Shown here in pieces: positions 1-7,284 of a stretch of DNA of 25,156 bases. A program made the translations under genes and the position numbers. Source of the DNA: an uncultured Collinsella sp. Its GTDB lineage: Bacteria; Actinomycetota; Coriobacteriia; Coriobacteriales; Coriobacteriaceae. Positions within the stretch are counted from its first letter, which is position 1; every line of letters starts with the position of its first letter. Location: the NCBI GenBank assembly GCA_900754275.1, contig CAAECF010000065.1, positions 1-25,156 on the forward strand, given 5' to 3'. The notes beneath the pieces are model-generated. The model worked only from the letters and a program-made list of their open reading frames with translations. It made no database searches and was not told the origin of the DNA.

Positions 1-45
1 GGGGCTCTCCCGTCCATGGACGGGAGAGCCCCTTGTTGCGTTTCA
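1..45 (+). terminator. Perfect 32-bp palindrome, probable terminator of an upstream gene
   Basis: Bases 1-32 form a perfect self-complementary palindrome (GC-rich arms meeting at CCATGG), followed on the plus strand by a moderately T-rich tail (TTGTTGCGTTT). This looks like an intrinsic terminator for a plus-strand gene left of the window. The other direction cannot be judged because the sequence starts at the first base of the stem. Confidence 0.5.
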
Positions 46-112
46 TAAACATTTTAGTAACTAATTGAAATGATGCTAAACAGCATAAAACGTTCAATCA
101 TCATAGGCCAAA

Positions 113-158
113 GCGCAAGGGGCCCTTCGTTCATGTGCGGGGGAGCCCCTTGTTGCGT
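113..158 (+). terminator. Second terminator-like hairpin sharing its tail with 1-41
   Basis: The stem CAAGGGGC (about 117-124) pairs with GCCCCTTG (145-152); the stem interior is mismatched and carries G-U pairs. Its right arm and tail repeat exactly the 16 bases found at 26-41. Orientation and function as a terminator are inference. Confidence 0.35.
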
Positions 159-240
159 CTAAATTAATCAGCTCACCCGGTTCTCCAGACCAAAACGCGA
201 ACGAGCAGAGCGCCGCTCGCAAGCAACGTTATCTAAGGAC

Positions 241-362
241 CTGAGCGGGCGTATGGGGCAACATCGGTCGCGAGTTCCGCACGCAAAGGAGAGCACTTAA
301 TGTGCTCTCCGTCTTGCGCAGGACTGTCCGAGCAGGCGATGTTGCCCCATACGCCCGCCCGG
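241..362. repeat. Long hairpin downstream of pcrA (22-bp outer stem, 9-bp inner stem)
   Basis: A perfect 22-bp inverted repeat (245-266 with 337-358) encloses a second perfect 9-bp hairpin (288-296 with 302-310, loop TTAAT). A short CGCAA/TTGCG pairing (282-286 with 314-318) lies between them. The structure starts 12 bases beyond the pcrA stop codon in the direction of pcrA transcription, so it would form in the pcrA 3' untranslated RNA. In that direction the inner hairpin is followed by TTTGCG, a weak U tract. It may be the pcrA terminator, a structured RNA, or a mobile repeat. Confidence 0.6.
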
Positions 363-373
363 GTCCGCCGGGA

Positions 374-3274
374 TTACGACAGCTTGACGATCGGTGCGAA
401 GCCCTTCATTAGCTTTTTGGTCTGGCCGGTCTTTTCGAACTGGACCTCGATCATGTCTCCAACGACCGAGATCACAGTGCCCGTGCCAAAGGTCTTGTGA
501 CTCACGGTATCGCCCGCGGCAAAGTCCTGCGATGCGCTGGCGCGATCGACCTTGCGCTCCACCGTCGGGGACACCTTAGATGACGGCTTTTTGGCTCGCG
601 GCGCGCCCGACCCAAAGGTCGAGGCAACGCGGCCGGCATCGGGCGAGACCCCACGATGGCGCTCGGTACCATAGGTGCTGCCACCAAAGAAATCGTCGAA
701 GCTCGACCCGCCGCGCGAACCGGAACCGCCGGTCGAGCGCGTATGCGAGCCAAACACCTTGCCGCCATACATATCCGAGCCCATGCCCGAGCCAAAGGTG
801 CCGTGACGGTCGCCGCGCTTCTCCCAGCCCGTGCCCTCAAAACCGGCAGAACCGATACCGCTAAACTCGATGTCCTCAAACGGAATCTCGTTGAGGAAGC
901 GCGAGCGCGGGTTGGCAGAGGTCGAGCCGTAGGTGCGGCGCGTAGCGGCGTAAGTCAAGAACAGGCGCTTGCGAGCACGCGTAATGGCGACGTAGGCCAA
1001 GCGACGCTCCTCCTCGAGCTTGCCCGGATCGTCACTACCGCCAAAGTCGTGCACGTGCGGGAAGATGCCTTCCTCCATGCCGGCCACGAACACCGCGGGG
1101 AACTCCAAGCCCTTGGCGGAGTGAATGGTCATCATGGTGATGGCATGCGTCTCGCCGGCCAGAGAATCCAAGTCGGAGCGCAGAGCCAGCCACTCCATGA
1201 GTGCAGGCAACGCCTTACAGGTGAGCGGGCCGTAGGTGCGCTCGATCTCGTCGGCATGTACAGCACCCGCCGGCAGCTCCGTCGGTGCGGCATAGGCGTT
1301 GCCTGCGATGGCGGCAGCCAGGGCATCCTGCGGCGAGAGCGCCGGAGCGGCCAGACTATCGAGCGGATTGGTGCCCGCGGCGTCGCGAGCACCGACGAGC
1401 GCCTCAAACGAAGACGCGGGCGCGGACGGCCCTGGCTCGGGCGCAGGCGCGCTCACCACAACGGGCTCGGGCTCGGCACTGGCGGGCACATCGGCAACAC
1501 CGGCTGCACGCAGCTCTTCCAAGCTCTCGAGCGTGCCCTCGATATCCTCGTGCGTCTCCTCAAATTCGGCGGCGACGCCCAGGAATTCCTGGATGTTCTC
1601 GGCGCGGCTCTCGGATTCCATGGTGCCCTCGGCGCGAAAAGCCTGCAGTAGGCCCGTCTTATCGACGATCATCTCGACGACGTCCTTGAGCTCGCCGTCC
1701 ATGCGACGGCCCTCGCGCACCAGCGAAACAAAGCTCGACAGGCCGTTGCGCACCTTGGCACTAAACATGCCCGTCTCGGCTGTTGCGATCTCGCAGGCCT
1801 GGAAGAACGAGCAGCGGTTGTCGCGCGCCAGCTGCTCGATCTTTTGGATCGAGGTGGAGCCGATGCCGCGGCGCGGCGTGTTGATGACGCGCTTGACGCT
1901 CATCTCGTCGGCCGGGTTCACGATCATCTTGAGGTAGGCCATGACGTCGCGGATCTCGGCACGGTCGAAGAATCGCGTGCCGCCCACGATCTTGTAGGGC
2001 ACGCCCGCGCGCAGGAACATATCTTCGAGGATACGCGACTGGGCGTTGGTGCGGTAGAACACGGCGATATCGTCGTAGCTCATGCCCTTGGCATGCAGCT
2101 TCTCGATCTCGCCGGCAATCCAGCGGCCCTCGTCGCGCTCGTCGCTCGCCTGGAAAGCCTGAATCTTCTCGCCATCGCCCTCGGCCGTAAACAGGCGCTT
2201 GTCCTTGCGCTGCGAGTTATGGCGCACCACGGCGTTGGCGGCGCTCAGGATATGACCCGTGGAGCGGTAGTTCTGCTCCAGCTTGACGGTCTTGCAGTTT
2301 TTAAAGTCCTTCTCAAAGTCCAGGATATTGGTGATGTCGGCGCCACGCCAGCTGTAAATGGACTGGTCGTCGTCGCCCACGACCATGAGGTTTTGGTACT
2401 TGGCGGCCAGCAGGTTGGCGATCTCGTACTGGACGTGGTTGGTGTCCTGATACTCGTCGACGCTAATGTAGCGGAAGCGCTCTTGGTACTTGTCGAGCAC
2501 CTCGGGGCGGGTGCGCAGCAGCTCGAGCGCGCGCACGAGCAGGTCATCAAAGTCCATCGCGTTGGCGGCGCGCAAGCGGCGCTCCAGCTCCAGGTAGACC
2601 TGCGCGGCCTTTTTGTCGTTGGGGCTATCGGCGCTCTTGAGCATGTCCTCGGGGCCGATCATGGCGTTTTTGGCCGAGCTGATCTTGCTGCGGATCATGT
2701 TGATGGGGAACTGCTTTTGCTCGATGCCGAGCGCCTGCATAATGTCACGCACCATGCGCTTTGAGTCGTCGTCATCGTAGATGGTGAACTGGCCGGTGTA
2801 GCCCAGCAGGTCGGCGTCCTCGCGCAGCATGCGCACGCACATGGCATGGAAGGTGCACACCCACATGCCGCGAGTGCCGCTGGGAATGAGCGCCGCTAGA
2901 CGCTCGCGCATCTCGGCCGCGGCCTTGTTGGTAAACGTGATGGCAAGAACCTGCCAAGGCTTAACACCCAGGTCGCCGAGCATATGTGCGATGCGGAAGG
3001 TCAGGACGCGGGTCTTGCCCGAGCCGGCGCCGGCGAGCACCAGCAACGGGCCCTCGGTGGTCAGGACCGCCTCGCGCTGGGCGGGGTTAAGGCTATCGAT
3101 GTCGACGAGCGGCTTGGCAGGTTTGGGCGCCAGAGCCGGGGCGTCGTAGATGTCGAGCGGCACGAGCTCGGGCTCCGGTGCAGCGGGGGCGGTGTATGCA
3201 TCGAGCGGCACGGGTTCCGGCGCGGGCGGCGCGGGTACCGCGGCGTTCTTTTCCCAGGGCAAGGGCTGGGTCAT
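374..3274 (-). CDS. pcrA: ATP-dependent DNA helicase UvrD/PcrA
   Basis: This superfamily 1A 3'-5' DNA helicase of 966 residues should act in nucleotide excision repair and in clearing the replication fork. All helicase motifs are visible: Walker A AGAGSGKT (81-88), DEYQD (273-277), QSIYSWRGA (304-312), LEQNYRS (332-338), TIHSAKGLEF (716-725) and RLAYVAITRARK (758-769). The last ~50 residues (from GDTVSHKTFG) form the Tudor/KOW-like C-terminal domain that in PcrA contacts RNA polymerase; a Gly/Ser-rich linker precedes it. Two oddities stand out: a Pro/Ala-rich N-terminal extension of about 55 residues containing a PLDxYxAPA-type repeat, and an Ala/Pro-rich insertion at about 590-670 before motif V. 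I start at the ATG preceded by GAGGAG at good spacing, not at the frame's first ATG 84 bases upstream. Family call very sure; UvrD versus PcrA naming is convention. Confidence 0.96.
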   Translation of the reverse strand: MTQPLPWEKNAAVPAPPAPEPVPLDAYTAPAAPEPELVPLDIYDAPALAPKPAKPLVDIDSLNPAQREAVLTTEGPLLVLAGAGSGKTRVLTFRIAHMLGDLGVKPWQVLAITFTNKAAAEMRERLAALIPSGTRGMWVCTFHAMCVRMLREDADLLGYTGQFTIYDDDDSKRMVRDIMQALGIEQKQFPINMIRSKISSAKNAMIGPEDMLKSADSPNDKKAAQVYLELERRLRAANAMDFDDLLVRALELLRTRPEVLDKYQERFRYISVDEYQDTNHVQYEIANLLAAKYQNLMVVGDDDQSIYSWRGADITNILDFEKDFKNCKTVKLEQNYRSTGHILSAANAVVRHNSQRKDKRLFTAEGDGEKIQAFQASDERDEGRWIAGEIEKLHAKGMSYDDIAVFYRTNAQSRILEDMFLRAGVPYKIVGGTRFFDRAEIRDVMAYLKMIVNPADEMSVKRVINTPRRGIGSTSIQKIEQLARDNRCSFFQACEIATAETGMFSAKVRNGLSSFVSLVREGRRMDGELKDVVEMIVDKTGLLQAFRAEGTMESESRAENIQEFLGVAAEFEETHEDIEGTLESLEELRAAGVADVPASAEPEPVVVSAPAPEPGPSAPASSFEALVGARDAAGTNPLDSLAAPALSPQDALAAAIAGNAYAAPTELPAGAVHADEIERTYGPLTCKALPALMEWLALRSDLDSLAGETHAITMMTIHSAKGLEFPAVFVAGMEEGIFPHVHDFGGSDDPGKLEEERRLAYVAITRARKRLFLTYAATRRTYGSTSANPRSRFLNEIPFEDIEFSGIGSAGFEGTGWEKRGDRHGTFGSGMGSDMYGGKVFGSHTRSTGGSGSRGGSSFDDFFGGSTYGTERHRGVSPDAGRVASTFGSGAPRAKKPSSKVSPTVERKVDRASASQDFAAGDTVSHKTFGTGTVISVVGDMIEVQFEKTGQTKKLMKGFAPIVKLS

Positions 3275-3335
3275 GGGCGACTCCTCATCTAACGGACGGC
3301 GCGCCTGCGGGCAGCGCCATAGTTTGAGCCGTACC

Positions 3336-3366
3336 AGTATACCGAGCCGCGCGGACACCGACGCAA
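3336..3366 (-). promoter_or_regulatory. Candidate pcrA promoter
   Basis: On the minus strand TATACT (3341 down to 3336) is a good -10 box. TTGCGT (3366 down to 3361) is a possible -35 box but lies 19 bases away, longer than ideal. Transcription would begin about 55 bases before the chosen pcrA ATG. Confidence 0.4.
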
Positions 3367-3413
3367 ATCACACCACGACTCCGTGCGCCGCCGTCAGGCC
3401 CGCCCCATCGCCC

Positions 3414-3458
3414 AAAAAAGAGGACGGCATAGACCTTTTGGTCATGCCACCCCCTCTG
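3414..3458 (-). terminator. Intrinsic terminator after uppP
   Basis: Read on the minus strand, AGAGG, GGCAT and GACC pair in register with GGTC, ATGCC and CCTCT around an AAAA loop, and the stem is followed at once by six T. It lies about 45 bases beyond the uppP stop codon and separates uppP from pcrA transcription. Confidence 0.8.
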
Positions 3459-3501
3459 AATGACAAGTTGTCGCCCTGGCCGCCGCGCAGCGTCGACTAA
3501 G

Positions 3502-4482
3502 TTAAAGGCCGAGCATCGGCTCCAGAACGAAGAAATATGCGAGCACTACGATGCCCAGGATGATGCGGTAAACACCGAAGCACTTAAAGTCGTGACGGCG
3601 GACGAAGCCCATGAGCCACTTGATGGCGATGAGCGAAACCACAAAGGCAACAACGCAGCCCACGCCCAAGATGGCGATCTCGTTGGTGCCGAACGTGCCG
3701 CCCTTGATGAAGTACTTGACCAGCTTGAGCGCACTCGCGCCAAACATGACAGGGATGGCCAGGAAGAACGTGAACTTGGACGCCACCGAACGCGTGCAGC
3801 CCAGCAGCAGGCCGCCGATGATGGTAGAACCGGAGCGAGACGTACCAGGCACCAGCGAAAGCACCTGGAAGCAGCCGATACCCAGCGCAGTCTTCCAGCT
3901 TAGATCCTCGAACGTGGCGATGGAACCAAAGTCCAGATTCTCGTCATCGTCCTCATCCTCAGCGGTAGCCGTGGCGGGCGCCGCAAAGTGCGCACCGGCG
4001 GGACGTCCACCCGACACCACAGCACGCGAACCAAACGAACCGGCAACGGCCATTTCCTCGCGCTTGCTCGCGCGCCAGTTCTCGATCACGATAAACAGCA
4101 CGCCGTACACAATGAGCGCCAGCGCCACGACGGGAGCGTTGTAGAAATGCTCCTCCATCCAGTCGTTGAGCGGCAGGCCGATCGCCGCCGCAGGAATGCA
4201 ACCGAGCACAATCTTGCCCCACAGCACCCAGGTGTCGCGACGGCCCTCCTTGCCCTTGCTGGGCGAGAACGGATTGAGCTCATGGAAGAACAGCACACAG
4301 ACGGCCAAAATGGCGCCAAGCTGAATCACGACCAGGAACATGTTCCAGAACGTCTCGCTCACGTTCATCTTGACGAACTCGTCCACCAAGATCATGTGAC
4401 CGGTCGACGAAACAGGCAGCCATTCGGTGATGCCCTCGACCAGGCCCATGAAGGCAGATTTTAAAAGCTCGATGATATCCAA
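3502..4482 (-). CDS. uppP: Undecaprenyl-diphosphatase UppP (BacA family)
   Basis: This polytopic membrane enzyme dephosphorylates undecaprenyl diphosphate, recycling the lipid carrier for peptidoglycan; family members give bacitracin resistance. Both signatures are present: EGITEWLPVSSTGHM (16-30) and PGTSRSG (212-218), with the usual series of hydrophobic segments. I chose a TTG start at 4482 because it directly follows GAGGGGG at 5-base spacing and gives the usual N-terminus (IIELLKSAFMGLVEG). The open frame continues upstream without homology. The product is 326 residues against roughly 270 for the family; the excess is an insertion at about 139-190 with a Gly/Ala part and the acidic run EDEDDDENLD, just before the LSW..ALGIG..Q segment. 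It is transcribed alone and ends at a strong terminator. Confidence 0.95.
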   Translation of the reverse strand: MDIIELLKSAFMGLVEGITEWLPVSSTGHMILVDEFVKMNVSETFWNMFLVVIQLGAILAVCVLFFHELNPFSPSKGKEGRRDTWVLWGKIVLGCIPAAAIGLPLNDWMEEHFYNAPVVALALIVYGVLFIVIENWRASKREEMAVAGSFGSRAVVSGGRPAGAHFAAPATATAEDEDDDENLDFGSIATFEDLSWKTALGIGCFQVLSLVPGTSRSGSTIIGGLLLGCTRSVASKFTFFLAIPVMFGASALKLVKYFIKGGTFGTNEIAILGVGCVVAFVVSLIAIKWLMGFVRRHDFKCFGVYRIILGIVVLAYFFVLEPMLGL

Positions 4483-4634
4483 AGGGACCCCCTCGTTAGA
4501 CACCCGCCGATATTGTTCTGCGGACGGTGCGGGCGATGTCCCATTATCAACCGTTGGCGGCGCGCCTGCGCCTACCCTTACCAAAAAACTCGCCCGTTCA
4601 CAGAATTGCGAGCGGTCAAACCCAAATCCTTGGG

Positions 4635-4640
4635 TATAAC
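4635..4640 (+). promoter_or_regulatory. Candidate -10 box for the usp gene
   Basis: TATAAC preceded by TGGG lies 90 bases before the usp ATG. Immediately upstream, CCCAA/TTGGG (4621-4634) forms a small dyad that would overlap the spacer. No convincing -35 at normal spacing was found, so this is tentative. Confidence 0.3.
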
Positions 4641-4730
4641 TGCAACAAGATAAAGTGTCCGGCGGCCAACGCGCCCGCGCCCGCCCGATGCACGAGCCCC
4701 GCGCCCGTGCGATAGACCAAGGAGGAAACC

Positions 4731-5168
4731 ATGAACGAGGGCTACACCAAGGTATTTGTTTCACTCGACGGTACTGAACAGCAGGATTTTGTGCTCGCAC
4801 GCGCCATCAAGGTCGCCGCGAACAACGGCGCCAAGCTAATCATCGGCCACGTTATCGATTCCACGGCGCTCGAGAGCGCCGGTTCCTATCCGGTCGATCT
4901 GGTCAACGGCCTAGAGGAGGCATTTAAGAACTCCATCGCCAAGCAGCTCGAAGAGGCCAAGGCCAATCCCGACATTCCCGAGGTCGAAGTCATGATTCGC
5001 GCCGGCCGTATTCGTGAGACGCTCAAAGACGAGATGCTCGACGTGGTCAAGCCCGACCTGGTGCTCTGCGGCGCCCGCGGCCTGTCCTCGATCAAGTATG
5101 CGCTGCTGGGTTCGATTTCGACGTTCCTGCTGCGCAATACGGACTGCGACATTTTGGTCGTGAAGTAG
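4731..5168 (+). CDS. Universal stress protein (UspA family, ATP-binding type)
   Basis: A 145-residue single-domain cytoplasmic Usp. The family's nucleotide-binding signature G-x2-G-x9-G-S is intact near the C-terminus: GARG, nine residues, then GS, placing it with the ATP-binding (MJ0577-like) branch. The N-terminus (KVFVSLDGTEQQDFVLARA) and the last strand (DCDILVVK) are typical. The start has a strong AAGGAGG at 4719-4725. It stands alone, divergent from uppP and convergent with the histidine kinase gene, with a terminator after it. Usp proteins generally respond to growth arrest or energy stress; the partner here is unknown. Confidence 0.92.
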   Translation: MNEGYTKVFVSLDGTEQQDFVLARAIKVAANNGAKLIIGHVIDSTALESAGSYPVDLVNGLEEAFKNSIAKQLEEAKANPDIPEVEVMIRAGRIRETLKDEMLDVVKPDLVLCGARGLSSIKYALLGSISTFLLRNTDCDILVVK

Positions 5169-5181
5169 CGTTGCTCCCACC

Positions 5182-5274
5182 GGCCGCGGGGCCTGCGGGG
5201 TTTCCACGGGCACGTCCTCGCCGCGTTGCGGCTGCGGGATGTGCCCTTAGGAAACCCCTCCCGGCCCCGCGGCC
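5182..5274. repeat. 93-base GC-rich inverted repeat after the usp gene
   Basis: Three successive arm pairs line up: GGCCGCGGGGCC with GGCCCCGCGGCC at the base (5182-5193 and 5263-5274), then GGGGTTTCC with GGAAACCCC, then GGGCAC with GTGCCC, around a GC-rich loop. It starts 13 bases after the usp stop codon, has no T-run, and sits before the real terminator at 5315. It may be a 3'-UTR stabiliser or a repeated element. Confidence 0.55.
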
Positions 5275-5314
5275 TTCGCAGCCTTACTTCAGCGAGTTGG
5301 CTGATAAAAGATAG

Positions 5315-5347
5315 CGTGCCGCCCCGTTTGGGGTGGCACGTTTTGTT
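5315..5347. terminator. Bidirectional terminator between usp and the kinase gene
   Basis: CGTGCCGCCCC (5315-5325) pairs with GGGGTGGCACG (5330-5340) around a GTTT loop, with one G-T pair. On the plus strand it is followed by TTTTGTTT. On the minus strand it is followed by the more mixed CTATCTTTTA. It lies between the convergent usp and kinase genes and can serve both. Confidence 0.8.
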
Positions 5348-5389
5348 TGGGCTGCACGTTTTTGTTTGGGTGGGCGTCTGCCGCGTGCG

Positions 5390-6433
5390 TTACTCGAAAT
5401 ATTGAAACTTATTCGTTGAAAACGCGAATGTTACGACGAAGCCTTCGCCGGGCTCGGATGCCGCGGTGACGTCGATGCCCATCTTGGAGCACAGGCGCGC
5501 CACCAGATAGAGACCGATGCCCGTTGCGCGCTTGGTGGTGCGGCCGTTGTCGCCGGTAAAGCCCTTCTCGAACACGCGCGGCAGGTCTGCCGCACACACG
5601 CCGCAGCCGTTGTCCGCGACGGTAAGCTCGATGCGCTCGCTTGCCAGACCCTCGTCCAGCAACGCACCCGAAAACACGATCTTTGCGCCGTCCTCACGCG
5701 CATATTTAATGCTGTTCTGAATGAGCTGGCCCAGAATAAACTCGAGCCACTTCTCGTCGGTAAAGACCTCGAAGTCGAGGTTCTCGCACACCGGGGCCAC
5801 ATGCGCCGCAATGAGCTCGCGCGCGTTGGCTTTAATCGCGCCCGTCACCAAGGTTTTGAGATCCCAGCGGCGAATCAGGTAGTCGCGCTCCACGACTTCC
5901 GAGCGCGCGTAGTACAGCGCCTGGTCGATATAGCGCTCCACGCGGGCAAGTTCGCGTGCCAGGTCGTCCACGCGCGACAGGTCGTCTTCGCTGCTGTCCA
6001 GGTTTTCCAAAATCAGGTGAGCCGCCGCCAGGGGCAGCTTGGCCTCGTGGACCCAGCTCTCGATATAGTCGCGATAGTCATCGGTCTGACGCCTGCCTTC
6101 GGCAACCTCGTCGCAGGCGGCTTTGCCCACCCGGCGCAAGACCTCGTATTCGAGCTCGCCCTCGGCATAGGTCGGGCATTGCACCATCTCTTGCACCCAT
6201 GCGGGACTCTCGAGCTCCTCTGCCGCGCGCTCCAACTGACGCAGAAAACGGCGACGGCGAGCGTACTCGATCACGATGCCGAGCATACCAAAGATATAGG
6301 ACACGCCGACCGCCACGACCACGATAGAAACGGGTGCGCCGGCGACCGTCAGCACAAAGCAGCTCAGCAGCACGCCGCACGTCCACACGGCGACGGGAAG
6401 CAGCGCGTCTTTAAAGAACTTGGCAAACGACAT
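5390..6433 (-). CDS. BceS-like intramembrane-sensing histidine kinase
   Basis: A 347-residue kinase with two closely spaced membrane segments (about 11-30 and 35-56) joined by only a few residues, so there is almost no extracellular sensor. The phosphoacceptor region YIESWVHEAKLPL (His129) matches the WVHE.K.P box of BceS/GraS/VraS-type kinases. The catalytic domain follows: LIQNSIKYA (N box), VADNGCGV (G1) and ATGIGLYL (G2). In Firmicutes such kinases sense peptide-antibiotic stress through a BceAB-type ABC transporter; none is visible within this window. The ATG lies 9 bases after the response-regulator stop, behind AGGGG, so the pair is one operon. Whether it responds to peptide antibiotics here is inference. 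Confidence 0.9.
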   Translation of the reverse strand: MSFAKFFKDALLPVAVWTCGVLLSCFVLTVAGAPVSIVVVAVGVSYIFGMLGIVIEYARRRRFLRQLERAAEELESPAWVQEMVQCPTYAEGELEYEVLRRVGKAACDEVAEGRRQTDDYRDYIESWVHEAKLPLAAAHLILENLDSSEDDLSRVDDLARELARVERYIDQALYYARSEVVERDYLIRRWDLKTLVTGAIKANARELIAAHVAPVCENLDFEVFTDEKWLEFILGQLIQNSIKYAREDGAKIVFSGALLDEGLASERIELTVADNGCGVCAADLPRVFEKGFTGDNGRTTKRATGIGLYLVARLCSKMGIDVTAASEPGEGFVVTFAFSTNKFQYFE

Positions 6434-6442
6434 GGCCGGCCC

Positions 6443-7114
6443 CTAGACCGAATAGCCCTGGCCGCGGTGCGTTGTCAAATACCCCTTGATGCCGATTTTT
6501 TCGAGCGTGGTGCGCAGGCGGTTGATGTTGACGGTGAGCGTATTGTCGTCCACGAAGGCGTCGGAGTCCCACAGGTCCTGCATGATGGCCGAGCGCGAAA
6601 CAATCTTGCCCGCGCGGCTCAGAAGCAGTGAGAGGATACGCAGCTCGTTTTTGGTGAGCTCGGTGCTAGTGCCGGTTTGCGTGTTGGTGACCATGGAGCG
6701 TGCGAGGTCGAGCTCCAGTCCCTTGTGGACGAGCGTGCTGCGCTCGCCCGCCGTCGCGGTGCGACGCAGTAGTGCGTTGATGCGCGCCACGAGCACACGG
6801 GCGCTGTAGGGCTTGGGAACAAAGTCGTCCGCGCCGAGCGTCATGGCCATGACCTCGTCGATCTCGGTCGTACGCGACGTGAGGACGATGATGGGAACCT
6901 CGGATTCGCGGCGAACCTCATGGCAGATATGCTGGCCGTCCTTGACGGGAAGCGTCAGGTCGAGCAGCACCAAGTCGGGCGCGGCGGCGAGAATATCGCG
7001 CGAAACATGCTCGAACGATTCGCAGGCCTCGACCTCAAAACCGGCACGGGCAAGGATGTCGGCAAGCTCGCGACGAATGGGTTCGTCGTCCTCAACGATA
7101 TAGATCAGCGCCAT
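6443..7114 (-). CDS. OmpR/BceR-family response regulator
   Basis: A 223-residue regulator with an N-terminal receiver domain (acidic pocket EDDE at 8-11, phospho-acceptor Asp52 in LLDLTLP, conserved Lys in FVPKPYS) and a C-terminal winged-helix DNA-binding domain ending in TTHRGQGYSV. I start at the second ATG because GGGAGGA overlaps the first ATG and is correctly spaced for the second, giving MALIYIVEDDEP. It is the first gene of the two-gene operon with the BceS-like kinase. A 9-bp hairpin (7157-7165 with 7184-7192) lies upstream and would be part of the leader if transcription starts before it. Confidence 0.92.
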   Translation of the reverse strand: MALIYIVEDDEPIRRELADILARAGFEVEACESFEHVSRDILAAAPDLVLLDLTLPVKDGQHICHEVRRESEVPIIVLTSRTTEIDEVMAMTLGADDFVPKPYSARVLVARINALLRRTATAGERSTLVHKGLELDLARSMVTNTQTGTSTELTKNELRILSLLLSRAGKIVSRSAIMQDLWDSDAFVDDNTLTVNINRLRTTLEKIGIKGYLTTHRGQGYSV

Positions 7115-7156
7115 GTGTCCTCCCATTTCGCGTAACTTGCACCTTCCACACCATTA

Positions 7157-7192
7157 TGCCCACGGCGTCGCAGCGATACGACCCCGTGGGCA
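7157..7192. repeat. Hairpin upstream of the BceR-like gene
   Basis: TGCCCACGG (7157-7165) pairs perfectly with CCGTGGGCA (7184-7192), with a further CGTCG/CGAC pairing inside. It lies about 43 bases before the regulator ATG. It could be a regulator-binding dyad or leader structure; nothing in the sequence decides. Confidence 0.4.
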
Positions 7193-7221
7193 CCTAATAT
7201 GACAAAAGTGTTCGGTAGCCT

Positions 7222-7264
7222 TAAGAGAAAATAGGGGCCGACCGGTCCTAAACCGATCGGCCCC
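7222..7264 (-). terminator. Intrinsic terminator of the aminotransferase operon
   Basis: On the minus strand GGGGCCGATCGGT pairs with ACCGGTCGGCCCC (one mismatch) around a five-base loop, and the stem is followed by TATTTTCTCTT. It lies about 20 bases after the aminotransferase stop codon. Confidence 0.85.
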
Positions 7265-7284
7265 ATCGCTTCGACCTCGAGCCT

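Larger units (their letters stand above)
1..373. other. Gene-free region made of inverted repeats
   Basis: I see no convincing coding sequence before the pcrA stop codon. The stretch holds the palindrome at 1-32, a small AT-rich dyad (ATTGAA at 64-69 with TTCAAT at 93-98, enclosing ATGCT/AGCAT), a second imperfect GC hairpin at about 113-151, and a long hairpin at 241-362. The 16-base tail GAGCCCCTTGTTGCGT occurs at both 26-41 and 143-158, so the two GC hairpins look like copies of one terminator-like unit. Confidence 0.6.

Noticed and set aside
656..2764. Long plus-strand frames opposite pcrA
   Set aside because: All lie within the helicase gene on the opposite strand and show no domain or ribosome site.
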